Source: Novosphingobium naphthalenivorans NBRC 102051 (lineage in GTDB: Bacteria; Pseudomonadota; Alphaproteobacteria; Sphingomonadales; Sphingomonadaceae). Taken from it: a stretch of DNA of 64,000 nt. The translations under genes and the position numbers were made by a program. This document shows, piece by piece, positions 55,730 to 64,000 of the stretch (positions are counted from its first letter, which is position 1; every line of letters starts with the position of its first letter). The notes beneath the pieces were generated by a model that saw nothing but the letters and a program-made list of their open reading frames with translations, had not been told where the DNA came from and searched no databases. The stretch lies in assembly GCF_001590985.1 (NCBI RefSeq), contig NZ_BCTX01000019.1:1-64000 (forward strand). Reading direction: 5' to 3'.

Positions 55730-58203
55730 TCTCCGGGGGCTGGAGGTTGGGGAGCGGTGGATTGGGCGGCGCGGGGAAACTCGCCGATCAGATCAGCGGC
55801 CCAGGCGAGATCGGCAGAGCGCAGGAAGTGGCCGGCAAAGTTCTCCGCGCCGTGCTCGGCGAGAAGGCCGTCAATTCGCTTCTGGCTGTCGGGATCGGAC
55901 GCACCGCAGAGCGCTAGCGCGATCGGCCCCAGGCCGAGTTCCAACAGGCGGTTGCCGCGCGCCGATTGCAGATAATAATGCCGCTTGGGCGTGGCACGGC
56001 TGACCAGTTCGATCTGCCGGTCATTGAGGCCGAAGCGCTCATAGGCGGCGCGTGACTGCGGTTCGATGGCGCGGTCGTTGGGTAGCAATATCCGCTGTGG
56101 GCAGCTTTCGATGATGGCGGGTGCGATACCGCTGTCGGCGATATCGGCGAGGCTCTGCGTCGCGAAGAGCACCGCGACGTTCTTCTTGCGCAGCGTCTTC
56201 AGCCATTCGCGGATGCGGGCGGCGAAGAGCGGATGGTCGAGGAAGATCCAGGCCTCATCCAGGATCAGCAGGGTCGGACGGCCGTCGAAGCGTTCCTCGA
56301 GCCGGTGGAAGAGGTAGGTCAGCACCGGGGCGACCACCCCGGATTGCCCCATCAGCGCCTCGGTCTCGAAGCACTGGACATCGGCCAGCGCGAGGTTCTG
56401 CTCGGCCGCATCGAGGAGGCGGCCAAAAGGTCCCTCGAGCGTGTAGGCCGTCAGCGCGGTGCGAAGCGCGTTCGACTGGAGCAGCATGGCGAGCCCGGTG
56501 AGCGTGCGCTCCTGGGGAGGCGCCGAAGCGAGGCTGTTCAGCGCGGACCAGACAGCGTCCTTGACCTCGGGCGTGACCACGACCTTTTCGTGTGCCAGTA
56601 GCGCCGCGATCCATTCCGCCGCCCAGCTGCGTTCACCGGCATCGTCGATCCGGCGCAGCGGCTGGAACGCCAGGGCATCCTCGCCATGGGGGCCGCGCTC
56701 CGCGCCGAGCCCGAGGGCATGGTACGCGCCGCCCATGGCCAGCACCGCCGCGCGGGCCGAGAAGCCCTTGTCGAAGACATAGACCTGCGAGCGGGCGTAG
56801 CGCCGGAACTGCAACGCGATCAGTGCCAGCAACACCGACTTGCCGGCGCCGGTCGGCCCGACGACGAGCATATGTCCGACATCGCCGACATGGGTCGAGA
56901 ACCGGAACGGCGTCGATCCGCTCGTCTGCGCATGGAGCAGCGGCGGCGCGCCCAGATGACGGTTCTCCGCCGGTCCCGCCCAGATCGATGACAGCGGCAT
57001 GAGATGGGCGAGGTTCAGCGTATGGACGAGCGGCTGGCGGACGTTGGCATAGGCCTGGCCGGGGAGCGAGGACAGCCAGGCCTCGACGGCGTTCAGGCTC
57101 TCGCGAACGCAGGTGAAGCCGAGCCCGTTGACGATCCGCTCGACCGCGCGGACCTTGTCTTCCACCCGCGTTCTATCGGTATCGGCGACGGTGATCGTGG
57201 TGGTCAAGTAGCCGAAGGCGACATGATCGCCGCCGAGCGCCTGCAGCGCGAGATCGGCATCGACCACCTTATTGTCCGCGTCGGTGTCGAGGAGCTGGAC
57301 CGGCTGGTTGTACATCACCTCGCGCAGCAGCGCGGTGATCGACTTGCGCTTGTTGAACCATTGTCGCCTGATCCTGGTCAGTGCCTTGGTCGCGTCCTGC
57401 TTGTCGAGCGCGATGAAGCGGGTGACCCAGCGGTAGCCGAAATCCTGGTGGTTGAGCGCGTCGAGGATGCCGGGTCGGCTGAGGTTCGGGAATCCCAGCA
57501 CTGTCAGCGTGCGTAGATGGGTTCGTCCAAGCCTCGGCTCGAGTCCGCCGACCAGCGGCGTGTCGGCGAGCAGCGCATCGAGGTAGATTGGCGTCTCGGG
57601 CGCCGCGACCGCATGGCCGCGATCGGAAATCGTGCCATGGAGATAGGTCAGCGTCTCGGCGTCATCCAGCGCACGCACTTCGGGCATGAAGCCGGAGAGA
57701 AGGTCGAGAATGCGGTCGGTTTCCGCGATGAAACCGGCAAGGCTGGCACGCCAGTCGCGGCCCTGAGCATCATCGGGCCGTTCGACCAGGCTCCGTCCGG
57801 CAGCATCGCTGCTGTCGGCGGGCGGCAGCCATGCCAGCGTGCCGTGATAGATGCTCTCGAAATGCTGGCCCTCGGCTTCGAACCCGGCGCGCCGTTCCTG
57901 GTCGACCAGCCAGGACGCGGCGTCGGGAAAGGCGCTGTCCGGATAGCCCTGGCTCCCGCGCCGCTCGGCCTCGAAGAACAGTGTCCAACCGGTGCCGAGG
58001 CGCTTCAGCACATTGTTGGCGCGCGCGCAGGCCGAGACGAGTTCGGCTTCTGTCGCGCTTTCGAGATCGGGACCGCGAAAGGCGAAGCTGCGCTGGAAGC
58101 TGCCATCCTTGTTGAGGACGACACCGGGCGCGACCAGCGCGGCCCAGGGCAGATGGTCGGCGAGGCGGTCGGCCCGCGACCGATATTCGGCGAGGTTCAG
58201 CAT
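55726..58203 (-). CDS. trbE: Conjugal transfer ATPase TrbE (VirB4-like)
   Basis: An 825-residue ATPase that powers pilus assembly and transfer. Walker A VVGPTGAGKSVLLAL near residues 446-460, Walker B TLLILDEAWIFLDHP near 645-660, and the VirB4-type C-terminus (FGLNDRQIELVSRATPKRHYY). The start chosen (58203) begins MLNLAEYRSRADRL; the reading to 58323 would run through trbD. It overlaps trbD by seven bases. Confidence 0.95.
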   Translation of the reverse strand: MLNLAEYRSRADRLADHLPWAALVAPGVVLNKDGSFQRSFAFRGPDLESATEAELVSACARANNVLKRLGTGWTLFFEAERRGSQGYPDSAFPDAASWLVDQERRAGFEAEGQHFESIYHGTLAWLPPADSSDAAGRSLVERPDDAQGRDWRASLAGFIAETDRILDLLSGFMPEVRALDDAETLTYLHGTISDRGHAVAAPETPIYLDALLADTPLVGGLEPRLGRTHLRTLTVLGFPNLSRPGILDALNHQDFGYRWVTRFIALDKQDATKALTRIRRQWFNKRKSITALLREVMYNQPVQLLDTDADNKVVDADLALQALGGDHVAFGYLTTTITVADTDRTRVEDKVRAVERIVNGLGFTCVRESLNAVEAWLSSLPGQAYANVRQPLVHTLNLAHLMPLSSIWAGPAENRHLGAPPLLHAQTSGSTPFRFSTHVGDVGHMLVVGPTGAGKSVLLALIALQFRRYARSQVYVFDKGFSARAAVLAMGGAYHALGLGAERGPHGEDALAFQPLRRIDDAGERSWAAEWIAALLAHEKVVVTPEVKDAVWSALNSLASAPPQERTLTGLAMLLQSNALRTALTAYTLEGPFGRLLDAAEQNLALADVQCFETEALMGQSGVVAPVLTYLFHRLEERFDGRPTLLILDEAWIFLDHPLFAARIREWLKTLRKKNVAVLFATQSLADIADSGIAPAIIESCPQRILLPNDRAIEPQSRAAYERFGLNDRQIELVSRATPKRHYYLQSARGNRLLELGLGPIALALCGASDPDSQKRIDGLLAEHGAENFAGHFLRSADLAWAADLIGEFPRAAQSTAPQPPAPGE

Positions 58204-58472
58204 GCCAGATATCCCTTCTGGCGCAGATGGCGGAGCAGCACGGGCGCGAAATCGGGGTCGCGGCGGGCGGAAAACACCGCGATGCTGTGGCCGACCGCCC
58301 AGAGCGCGATGCCGACCAGCCATTGCTGGAGGCCGAGACCGACCGCCGCCGCCATCGTGCCGTTGACGATCGCGATCATGCGCGGTGCGCCGCCGAGCAG
58401 GATCGGCGACCCCAGGCTGGCGTGGATCGGCGCCTCGAAGCCAGCAACATGACCGTTGTCGATGTGGCTCAT
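58197..58472 (-). CDS. trbD: Conjugal transfer protein TrbD (VirB3-like)
   Basis: A 91-residue membrane protein with two close helices (residues 31-48 and 49-64). Starts EAPIHASLGSPILLGGAPR and includes RDPDFAPVLLRHLRQKGYL at the C-terminus, both typical of TrbD. Overlaps trbC by four bases. Confidence 0.9.
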   Translation of the reverse strand: MSHIDNGHVAGFEAPIHASLGSPILLGGAPRMIAIVNGTMAAAVGLGLQQWLVGIALWAVGHSIAVFSARRDPDFAPVLLRHLRQKGYLAC

Positions 58473-58804
58473 GCGACGAGTGCCCCGCCGCCGAAGCTGA
58501 AGAAGGACAGGAAGAACGACGAAGCCGCGAACGCGATCGACAGGCCGAAGATGATCTGGATCAGCCGGCGGAACCCGCCCGCCGTCTCGCCGAAGGCCAG
58601 GGTCAAACCGGTCACGATGATGATGATCACCGCGACGATCTTGGCGACCGGCCCCTGCACCGATTCCAGCACCTGCTGGAGCGGCTGTTCCCAGGGCATG
58701 CCGGACCCGCTGGCATGGGCCGTCCCGGTCAGGGTGAGCGAAAGGCCGAGCATCAGGCCGGTCAGGAAAAGGCGGTCACGATTGGGAATGGGAAAGGTGC
58801 GCAT
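58469..58804 (-). CDS. trbC: Conjugal transfer protein TrbC (VirB2-like pilin)
   Basis: A 111-residue pilin precursor: long signal peptide (NRDRLFLTGLMLGLSLTLTG, cleavage after AHA) and two hydrophobic helices (IVAVIIIIVTGLTLAFGE, then IQIIFGLSIAFAASSFFLSF). The ATG at 58804 is one base from the trbB stop. The chosen start excludes an upstream extension of 19 residues. Confidence 0.9.
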   Translation of the reverse strand: MRTFPIPNRDRLFLTGLMLGLSLTLTGTAHASGSGMPWEQPLQQVLESVQGPVAKIVAVIIIIVTGLTLAFGETAGGFRRLIQIIFGLSIAFAASSFFLSFFSFGGGALVA

Positions 58805-58805
58805 G

Positions 58806-59798
58806 TCAGTCTCCTGTGTGGTCAGGGGTTGGGGAGAGATCGACGACGGCGTAGCCGCCATCGGGGTCGAGGCCCGCGACGCAGGCGATCGTCTCGATGC
58901 GCCGCGCGGTGCCGCGGCCGGCGATGAAGACGATCAGGTTGATCGCCTCGGCGACCAGACGGCGCGGCACGGTGACGACGGCTTCCTGGATGAGCTGTTC
59001 GATCCGGTAGAGCGCGGACGATGCGCTGTTGGCGTGGACGGTCGCGATCCCGCCGGGATGGCCGGTGTTCCACGCCTTGAGCATGTCGAGCGCTTCGCCG
59101 CCGCGAACCTCGCCGACGATGATGCGGTCGGGCCGCAGGCGCAGTGTCGAGCGAACCAGGTCGCCCATGGTGACGGCGCCCGCTCTCGTCCTGAGCGCCA
59201 CCGTATCGTGGGCGGGCGACTGCAGTTCGCGCGTGTCCTCGATCAGGATGACCCGCTCGTCGAGATGCGCCATCTCGGCGAGCAGCGCATTGGCGAGCGT
59301 GGTCTTGCCCGAGCTGGTCCCGCCGGCGATCAGGATGTTCCGGCGATCGACCACTGCCAGCGAAAGCATACGGGCGGCCTCGGCCGACATGATGCCGTCG
59401 GCCACATAGTCCATCAGGGTATAGACCCGCGCTGCGGGCTTCCTGATCGAGAAGCAGGGCGCGGTCGAGACCGGCGGCAGAATGCCTTCGAAGCGTTCGC
59501 CGGCACCTTGCCCATGCGGCGGCAGCTCGGCCGAGACGATCGGGCGCTCGCCATGGACCTCGGCACGGGCATGCGATGCCACCAGCCGGATGATCCGCTC
59601 GACCTGAGAGCCATCGAGCTTCACGTCGGTATCGACCCGGCCTTCACCGAGGATGTCGACGCGGAGCGCGCCGTCGGGATTGACCATGATTTCGATGACG
59701 CGGGGATCGGAGAGCGCGGCCGCGATCGCCGGCCCCATCGCGGTGCGCAGCATGGCGCGGCGACGGTCGGCAGATACAGTATCGGATGGGGCCGACAT
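58806..59798 (-). CDS. trbB: Conjugal transfer ATPase TrbB (VirB11-like)
   Basis: A 330-residue hexameric traffic ATPase. Walker A GGTSSGKTTLANALL near residues 158-172, the Walker B region RTRAGAVTMGDLVRSTLRLRPD-like with RIIVGEVRGGEALDM near 200-240, and the His box TGHPGGIATVHANSA. It switches pilus assembly and DNA transfer. Shares one base with the preceding RHH gene stop. Confidence 0.95.
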   Translation of the reverse strand: MSAPSDTVSADRRRAMLRTAMGPAIAAALSDPRVIEIMVNPDGALRVDILGEGRVDTDVKLDGSQVERIIRLVASHARAEVHGERPIVSAELPPHGQGAGERFEGILPPVSTAPCFSIRKPAARVYTLMDYVADGIMSAEAARMLSLAVVDRRNILIAGGTSSGKTTLANALLAEMAHLDERVILIEDTRELQSPAHDTVALRTRAGAVTMGDLVRSTLRLRPDRIIVGEVRGGEALDMLKAWNTGHPGGIATVHANSASSALYRIEQLIQEAVVTVPRRLVAEAINLIVFIAGRGTARRIETIACVAGLDPDGGYAVVDLSPTPDHTGD

Positions 59799-60202
59799 TA
59801 CGACTTGCCTCCCTTCGCTTCGGGCGGCGCCAGCGTGCGTGTACCCGCCGCGATCTGGCGGCCGACCTGGGCGACGAAGGATTCGAAACGGTCACGCCCG
59901 ATGGCGCGGCCTGCGGCGTCGGCCTCGGGCAGCGGAGCCGTCACCATCAGCTGGTAGCGGACGAACAGCGACAGGCTTTCCAGCAGGACATCGATGTCGC
60001 GCCGCGCGCCGTCGAGCTCGCGCGACAGCCGGTCGAGACGGACCTTCAAAAGATCGTCGATTTCCTTGGTCCCCCGGCGCGCAAGCCAGTCCCGGAGCGC
60101 GTCGTTGACCAGATGACTCTTGTTCCCACGGTTGCCGGCGGCGAGCGCTTCGAGCGCGTCGCCGATCTCGCGGTCGAGATAGAGGTTCTGGCGAATCTTC
60201 AT
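59798..60202 (-). CDS. Ribbon-helix-helix (CopG-like) protein
   Basis: A 134-residue protein with an N-terminal RHH DNA-binding domain: MKIRQNLYLDREIGDALEAL, then KSHLVNDALRDWLARRG. The rest is a helical tail (LLKVRLDRLSRELDGARRDI). It lies between traG and trbB and is a routine TraD-like or regulator companion of trb operons; it might control the transfer operon. Starts seven bases after the traG stop. Confidence 0.8.
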   Translation of the reverse strand: MKIRQNLYLDREIGDALEALAAGNRGNKSHLVNDALRDWLARRGTKEIDDLLKVRLDRLSRELDGARRDIDVLLESLSLFVRYQLMVTAPLPEADAAGRAIGRDRFESFVAQVGRQIAAGTRTLAPPEAKGGKS

Positions 60203-60209
60203 CGCCGCC

Positions 60210-62234
60210 TCACAGCCCGGGCACGAGGTCGCGGTGGGCGCCCTCGTTGATCGCATAGCCGCGGGCGACGGCGCTCAGGCCCTTCGCCTGGTCCATGGCG
60301 CGCTTGTCGGCCGCGACATCGTCATCGTCGGGCACGAGTTGCGGATCGCCCGTTTCGACGGCGTCGGCGCTCTTGGCTGGTTGCTCGGGTAGGCCGGGAT
60401 GGCGCTGCTGCTGCATCCCGCCATCGTCTTCGCCGCCTGCGGCATCGTCGGCCTGGTGCAGCCGGGCATCGATGCCGCGCACCCGGTCGGACCAGTCATC
60501 GCCGCGCGGCTTCGGGCAATCGGCATAGCGCCCCTGTGCCAGCTTCGGCGCGGGCGCCACGCGCACAGTGAAATTGCGGTCGCGGAAATAGCGCAGCTTG
60601 CGTGCCCGGATCGGCGCGAGTCCGGAGATGAGCACGATCTCCTCATCGGGCGACAGCTGCATCACTTCACCGGGTGTCAGGAGCTGGCGGGCGGTCTCCT
60701 GGCGGCTGACCATGACATGGGCGAGCCAGGGCGCGAGCCGGTGGCCGGCATAGTTGCGCATCGCGCGCTGCTCGGTCGCGGTGCCGAGCGCGTCGGAAAT
60801 ACGCTTGGCGGTGCGCTCGTCGTTGGTCGCGAAGGCGACCCGGACATGGCAGTTATCGAGGATGGCGTTGTGCTCGCCATAGGCCTTCTCGATCTGGTTG
60901 AGGCTCTGGGCGATCAGGAAGGCGCGGATGCCGTAGCCGGCCATGAAGGCGAGGCTGGTCTCGAAGAAGTCGAGGCGGCCGAGCGCCGGAAACTCGTCGA
61001 GCATCATCAGAAGCTGGTGCCGGCGCGCGGGAGTGCCGGGTTGGTCCAGCCTTTCGGTCAGGCGGCGCCCGATCTGGTTGAGCACGAGCCGGACCAGCGG
61101 CTTCGTGCGGCTGATGTCCGATGGCGGGATGACGAGGTAGAGCGATAATGGCTGGGCGGCCTCGATCAGGTCGGCGATCCGCCAGTCGCAGCGCGAGGTG
61201 ACCTCGGCGACCGTCGGATCGCGATAGAGGCCGAGGAAGGACATGGCGGTCGACAGCACGCCCGAGCGCTCGTTCTCGCTTTTGTTGAGCAGTTCGCGCG
61301 CGGCGGACGCCACCACGGGATGGACCCTGGGGTTCTTGTCGTCGCCGAGATGATTGGTGGTCATCATCCGGCGGAGCGTGGCGACGAAGCTGCGCTGCGG
61401 ATCGGACAGGAAGGTCGCGACCCGCGCGAGCGTCTTGTCCTCCTCGGCATAGAGGATGTGAAGGATCGCGCCGACCAGCAGCGAATGGCTGGTCTTCTCC
61501 CAATGGTTGCGGCGTTCGAGCGCGCCCTCGGGATCGATCAGGATGTCGGCGATGTTCTGGACGTCGCGCACTTCGTTGACGTCGCGCCGGACCTCCAGCA
61601 ACGGATTGTAGTGCGCCGAGGCGGCGTCGGTCGGGTTGAACAGCAGGCAGTGCGAGAAGCGCGCGCGCCAGCCGGCGGTCAGCGTCCAGTTCTCGCCCTT
61701 GATATCGTGGATGACCGCCGAGCCCGTCCAGGAGAGCAAGGTGGGGACGACGAGTCCCACGCCCTTGCCCGAACGGGTCGGCGCGAACGTCATGACATGC
61801 TCGGGGCCGTCATGACGCAGATAACGGCCGCGAAGTGTGCCGAGCATGACGCCGGCGTCGCGATGCAGTCCGGCGCGCTCAATCTCGCGGCGGCTTGCCC
61901 AGCGAGCGGAACCATATGTAGTGACGTTGCTGGATTGCCGGGCGCGCCAAAGCGAGCCGAAGATTGCCGCGGCGCAGCCGACGAAGCCGCTGGCGCCTGC
62001 GAACATGCCCGCCCTGTCGAAGACATGCGGGGCATAGGCGTCATAGTGATACCACCAGGGGAACAGCGCCCAGGGATGATAGACCGGCACGCCATCGAGC
62101 CGGAACCAGGGCGCACCCAGTTCTGGCTGATAGGCCAGCATGGCTGCCGCCCATTGTGTCGCCGCCCAGATGCCCAGCAGGACGATGGCGAAGACGACGA
62201 TGATCTGGCCGATGAGCAATTTGGTGGGTGTCAC
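60210..62234 (-). CDS. traG: Type IV coupling protein TraG (VirD4-like)
   Basis: A 674-residue ATPase that links the relaxosome to the mating pore. Two or three N-terminal helices (residues 5-25 and 70-95), Walker A APTRSGKGVGLVVP near residues 151-165, Walker B LMMLDEFPALGRLDFF near 420, and the RYFRDRNF C-terminal region. It heads the leftward transfer operon. A relaxase is expected further right, outside the window. Confidence 0.95.
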   Translation of the reverse strand: MTPTKLLIGQIIVVFAIVLLGIWAATQWAAAMLAYQPELGAPWFRLDGVPVYHPWALFPWWYHYDAYAPHVFDRAGMFAGASGFVGCAAAIFGSLWRARQSSNVTTYGSARWASRREIERAGLHRDAGVMLGTLRGRYLRHDGPEHVMTFAPTRSGKGVGLVVPTLLSWTGSAVIHDIKGENWTLTAGWRARFSHCLLFNPTDAASAHYNPLLEVRRDVNEVRDVQNIADILIDPEGALERRNHWEKTSHSLLVGAILHILYAEEDKTLARVATFLSDPQRSFVATLRRMMTTNHLGDDKNPRVHPVVASAARELLNKSENERSGVLSTAMSFLGLYRDPTVAEVTSRCDWRIADLIEAAQPLSLYLVIPPSDISRTKPLVRLVLNQIGRRLTERLDQPGTPARRHQLLMMLDEFPALGRLDFFETSLAFMAGYGIRAFLIAQSLNQIEKAYGEHNAILDNCHVRVAFATNDERTAKRISDALGTATEQRAMRNYAGHRLAPWLAHVMVSRQETARQLLTPGEVMQLSPDEEIVLISGLAPIRARKLRYFRDRNFTVRVAPAPKLAQGRYADCPKPRGDDWSDRVRGIDARLHQADDAAGGEDDGGMQQQRHPGLPEQPAKSADAVETGDPQLVPDDDDVAADKRAMDQAKGLSAVARGYAINEGAHRDLVPGL

Positions 62235-62395
62235 GTCGAGGCTCCCGCCCGCCGGACAGGACCGGTTCGGGCGGCTTCAGACTCGGTGACAGGCGCCGAA
62301 AATTGAACGGTGCTGATGGGCGCAGATGGGCTCGCGCCGGTCTGTTCCGGTCAGGCGCCGGAACGGAAGGCTATCCGAAAGCAGGTGCCTGGCGG

Positions 62396-63301
62396 TTAGA
62401 GGCCGGCGTCCGCTTTCAGCATTGCGACGCGTTCACGCGACACGGTCTCGACGATATCGCGCAGGGCGCGGACCGCTTTCGACAGGGCGTCGAGATCGTC
62501 ATTGCCGATCTCATAGCTCGCCGAATAGCGGGCCTCGACATAGGCGCGCTTCAGAAGTTCGAACCGGCGGCGGTCGAGTCTGGTGGCGCGCGGCCAAGCC
62601 TCGATCAGCCGTGGCTCGCTGTCTTCGGCAAGCGAGCGCAGGAACTTGATGTTGTGCGAACGGGGGAAATAGAGGGTGCGGACGAGCAGGAAGCAGATGT
62701 AGGCGCGTTCCGTCGCTTGGTGGAGGTTGAAAGCTGCGTCCTTTCGCTTCCCGCTTGAGATGCAGAAGTCGGCTATCTCTATCGCGTCGTTGGTCTTCTC
62801 AACCCAATCTTCGAAATAGGCCGACGCCATTTCGTGCGCGTCGGCCGCCGTGAGCGGCTTCGGCGTGGCGAGTGCACTGCCCGGTAACTCGTAGAGCACG
62901 ATCCCGTCACGGGCGATATCGGTCCAGAAATACTCGCCCCGGCTCAGCGCCTGGTTCACTTCGTCCAGCGTATGGACGATGATGTTCACCGGCCGCGCGA
63001 TCGCGCTGTCGTGCAGGATCTTGTCCTCGGCGACATACCAGTAATCGGCGATGTCGGTGAGGTCCGGGTGGCTGACGATGACGAGCAGGTCGAAATCCGA
63101 CTGGTAGCCATTCTCCGGCTCGTCCACCCAGTCGGTCCGGGCATAGCTGCCGAACAGAATGATCTTGAGGATCTTGCCGTTTTTCTTCCACGGCTGGTTC
63201 GCGCGCGAGATCGCGTCGGCAAATTCGCCCATGAGCGTTTGCTTCACTCGGTCCAGTTCGCTTTGCTGGACCGGGGGCAGATGGTCGATATCATTCCGCA
63301 C
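62396..63301 (-). CDS. Fused nucleotidyltransferase-HEPN protein
   Basis: A protein of about 301 residues joining an MNT-type nucleotidyltransferase with a HEPN domain. The NTase has the GSYARTDWV active-site loop and DFDLLV (DxD). The second half has AAFNLHQATERAYICFLL and ARYSASYEI, the HEPN pattern. The pair is usually two genes of a toxin-antitoxin module, where the NTase adenylylates the HEPN RNase. Here they are one polypeptide. The start is a GTG at 63301; Met at 63379 is an alternative. Cargo of the element. Confidence 0.8.
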   Translation of the reverse strand: MRNDIDHLPPVQQSELDRVKQTLMGEFADAISRANQPWKKNGKILKIILFGSYARTDWVDEPENGYQSDFDLLVIVSHPDLTDIADYWYVAEDKILHDSAIARPVNIIVHTLDEVNQALSRGEYFWTDIARDGIVLYELPGSALATPKPLTAADAHEMASAYFEDWVEKTNDAIEIADFCISSGKRKDAAFNLHQATERAYICFLLVRTLYFPRSHNIKFLRSLAEDSEPRLIEAWPRATRLDRRRFELLKRAYVEARYSASYEIGNDDLDALSKAVRALRDIVETVSRERVAMLKADAGL

Positions 63302-63520
63302 GAAGGGGATTCTCGCGGCACACCATGAAGTTGGCAAGCCTTGACCACATAGACGGGTACGCCGATGATCGCGCGTCACGCACGAACGCTATCCCGCGTG
63401 TGTTCCAGATGATCGTACACCTTGCCGCCTCCCTTATTTAAGCCCGCTTATCTTAGTGTATTTGCTAATTAAGTGAAGTGGCGATTGCTTAAATAAGGTG
63501 TGCAATGCATATTGGCGCGC
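63302..63520. promoter_or_regulatory. AT-rich divergent region with paired 12-bp inverted repeats
   Basis: CCTTATTTAAGC (63432-63443) and GCTTAAATAAGG (63487-63498) are exact reverse complements 43 bases apart in the AT-rich stretch upstream of the Fic gene. They look like a regulator-binding dyad; the site could control the Fic gene, the NTase-HEPN gene, or both. Confidence 0.5.
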
Positions 63521-64000
63521 ATGGCTGATCCAGAACCGAATCCGCGGCTGGGCCGTTTCGTGGAAACTCCCGTCGCCGGGGAGATGGTCAGGGCATTCGT
63601 GCCGCCGCCGCTGCCACCTGCGCCACCGATCGACGTGCTGGCGCTACTCGACCGGCTCAGCCTCGCTGAGCGTGCCCTGGGCCGCCTCGACGGCATCACC
63701 ATGCTGCTGCCGCGTCAGGAGCTCTTCCTCTACATGTACGTGAGGAAGGAAGCGGTGCTTTCGTCGCAGATCGAGGGCACACAATCGACGCTCTCCGACC
63801 TGCTCCGCTTCGAAACCGAGGCGCAGGCCGGGCAGCCGATCGACGATATCCGCGAGGTCTCTAACTACGTCGCTGCCATGATGCATGGCCTCGAACGGCT
63901 GGAGGAAATGCCGCTCTCGCTTCGCCTCATCCGCGAGATGCACGAGCGCCTGCTGCAAAGCGGCCGGGGCGGAACCAAGAGCCCCGGCGAATTCCGCCGA
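63521..64000 (+). CDS. Fic family protein, N-terminal part (truncated by the window end)
   Basis: The first 160 residues. A Fic_N domain is visible: LPRQELFLYMYVRKEAVLSS, then SSQIEGTQSTLSDLLRFE, whose S-x-x-x-E-G motif is the inhibitory (S/T)xxxE(G/N) helix that blocks the ATP gamma-phosphate pocket in Fic AMP-transferases. The catalytic HPFxxGNGR lies beyond the edge. The ATG at 63521 is the first in frame. Confidence 0.85.
   Translation, partial: MADPEPNPRLGRFVETPVAGEMVRAFVPPPLPPAPPIDVLALLDRLSLAERALGRLDGITMLLPRQELFLYMYVRKEAVLSSQIEGTQSTLSDLLRFETEAQAGQPIDDIREVSNYVAAMMHGLERLEEMPLSLRLIREMHERLLQSGRGGTKSPGEFRR

Larger units (their letters stand above)
48715..64000. mobile_element. Integrative and conjugative element, left part (trb-type), inserted at tRNA-Ser
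   Basis: Runs from the 3' end of tRNA-Ser(GGA) past the window end. It includes a P4-type tyrosine integrase, an excisionase-like gene, a full trb mating-pair operon (trbB-C-D-E-J-L-F-G-I), the coupling protein TraG and a start of cargo (NTase-HEPN, Fic). The relaxase, partition genes and right att site must lie to the right. I infer the left boundary from the tRNA, not from a visible direct repeat. Confidence 0.8.

Noticed and set aside
48715..64000. CRISPR array or insertion sequence inside the element
   Set aside because: No regularly spaced repeats and no transposase frame were seen in the window.

Overview
The window comes from the chromosome of a high-GC alphaproteobacterium of the Sphingomonadales, most likely Novosphingobium or a close relative. 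This rests on the crtY-crtI-crtB carotenoid cluster, a single long RelA/SpoT homologue, an SspB adaptor of the alphaproteobacterial type, a PEP-CTERM protein, the order of the his and tol-pal genes, and a trb-type integrated element at a tRNA-Ser gene. The genus is an inference from gene content, not from a database search.

Layout, left half. 1-4730: a leftward operon crtY-crtI-orf145-LOG-crtB for lycopene/beta-carotene synthesis. 4802-8157: a GNAT acetyltransferase, a MipA/OmpV outer-membrane protein, a uracil-DNA-glycosylase-like protein, a small membrane protein and an SRAP-fold protein that lacks its catalytic cysteine. 8221-10235: a TPP riboswitch and thiC. 10247-21239: mostly small exported or hypothetical proteins, plus an acyltransferase, a PhnA-domain protein, a Rieske ferredoxin, a K+ channel with RCK domains, a cupin and a TIM-barrel isomerase. 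21240-21535 holds a candidate structured RNA. 21536-25696: dapD, gmk, sspB and small neighbours, with an orphan lower-GC patch at 23300-23996.

Middle. 25868-29685: hisB-hisH-hisA-hisF, a tiny PEP-CTERM protein, hisE and a HIT protein. 29799-34399: ybgC-tolQ-tolR-tolA-tolB-pal, the envelope-constriction machine. 34500-39269: a J-domain protein, a TPR/zinc-peptidase-like protein, infC (apparently with an AUA start), pdeM and hemF. 39354-47515: an S41 peptidase, a rearranged pyrimidine-degradation cluster rutB-rutC-rutD-rutA, a patatin lipase, rsh and a DUF1905 protein. A cyclophilin gene (47535-48545) precedes tRNA-Ser(GGA).

Right end. From the tRNA-Ser 3' end (48714) to beyond the window lies an integrative and conjugative element. 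It has a rightward tyrosine integrase, then a leftward block of about 12 kb: traG, an RHH protein, trbB-C-D-E-J-L-F-G-I, a DUF2274 protein and an excisionase-like HTH gene whose end overlaps the integrase end. Past traG the cargo begins with a fused nucleotidyltransferase-HEPN protein and the first 160 codons of a Fic protein. The relaxase, replication/partition genes and right attachment site are not in the window.

The most interesting signals are: the mating operon ending in an excisionase-like gene antisense to int; the tandem hairpins that replace trbK; the NTase-HEPN/Fic cargo edge; the three-way-junction inverted repeat at 7456-7540; the possible ncRNA at 21393-21513; the passenger-less PEP-CTERM protein; the AUA start of infC; and a dispersed intergenic repeat of about 85 bp.
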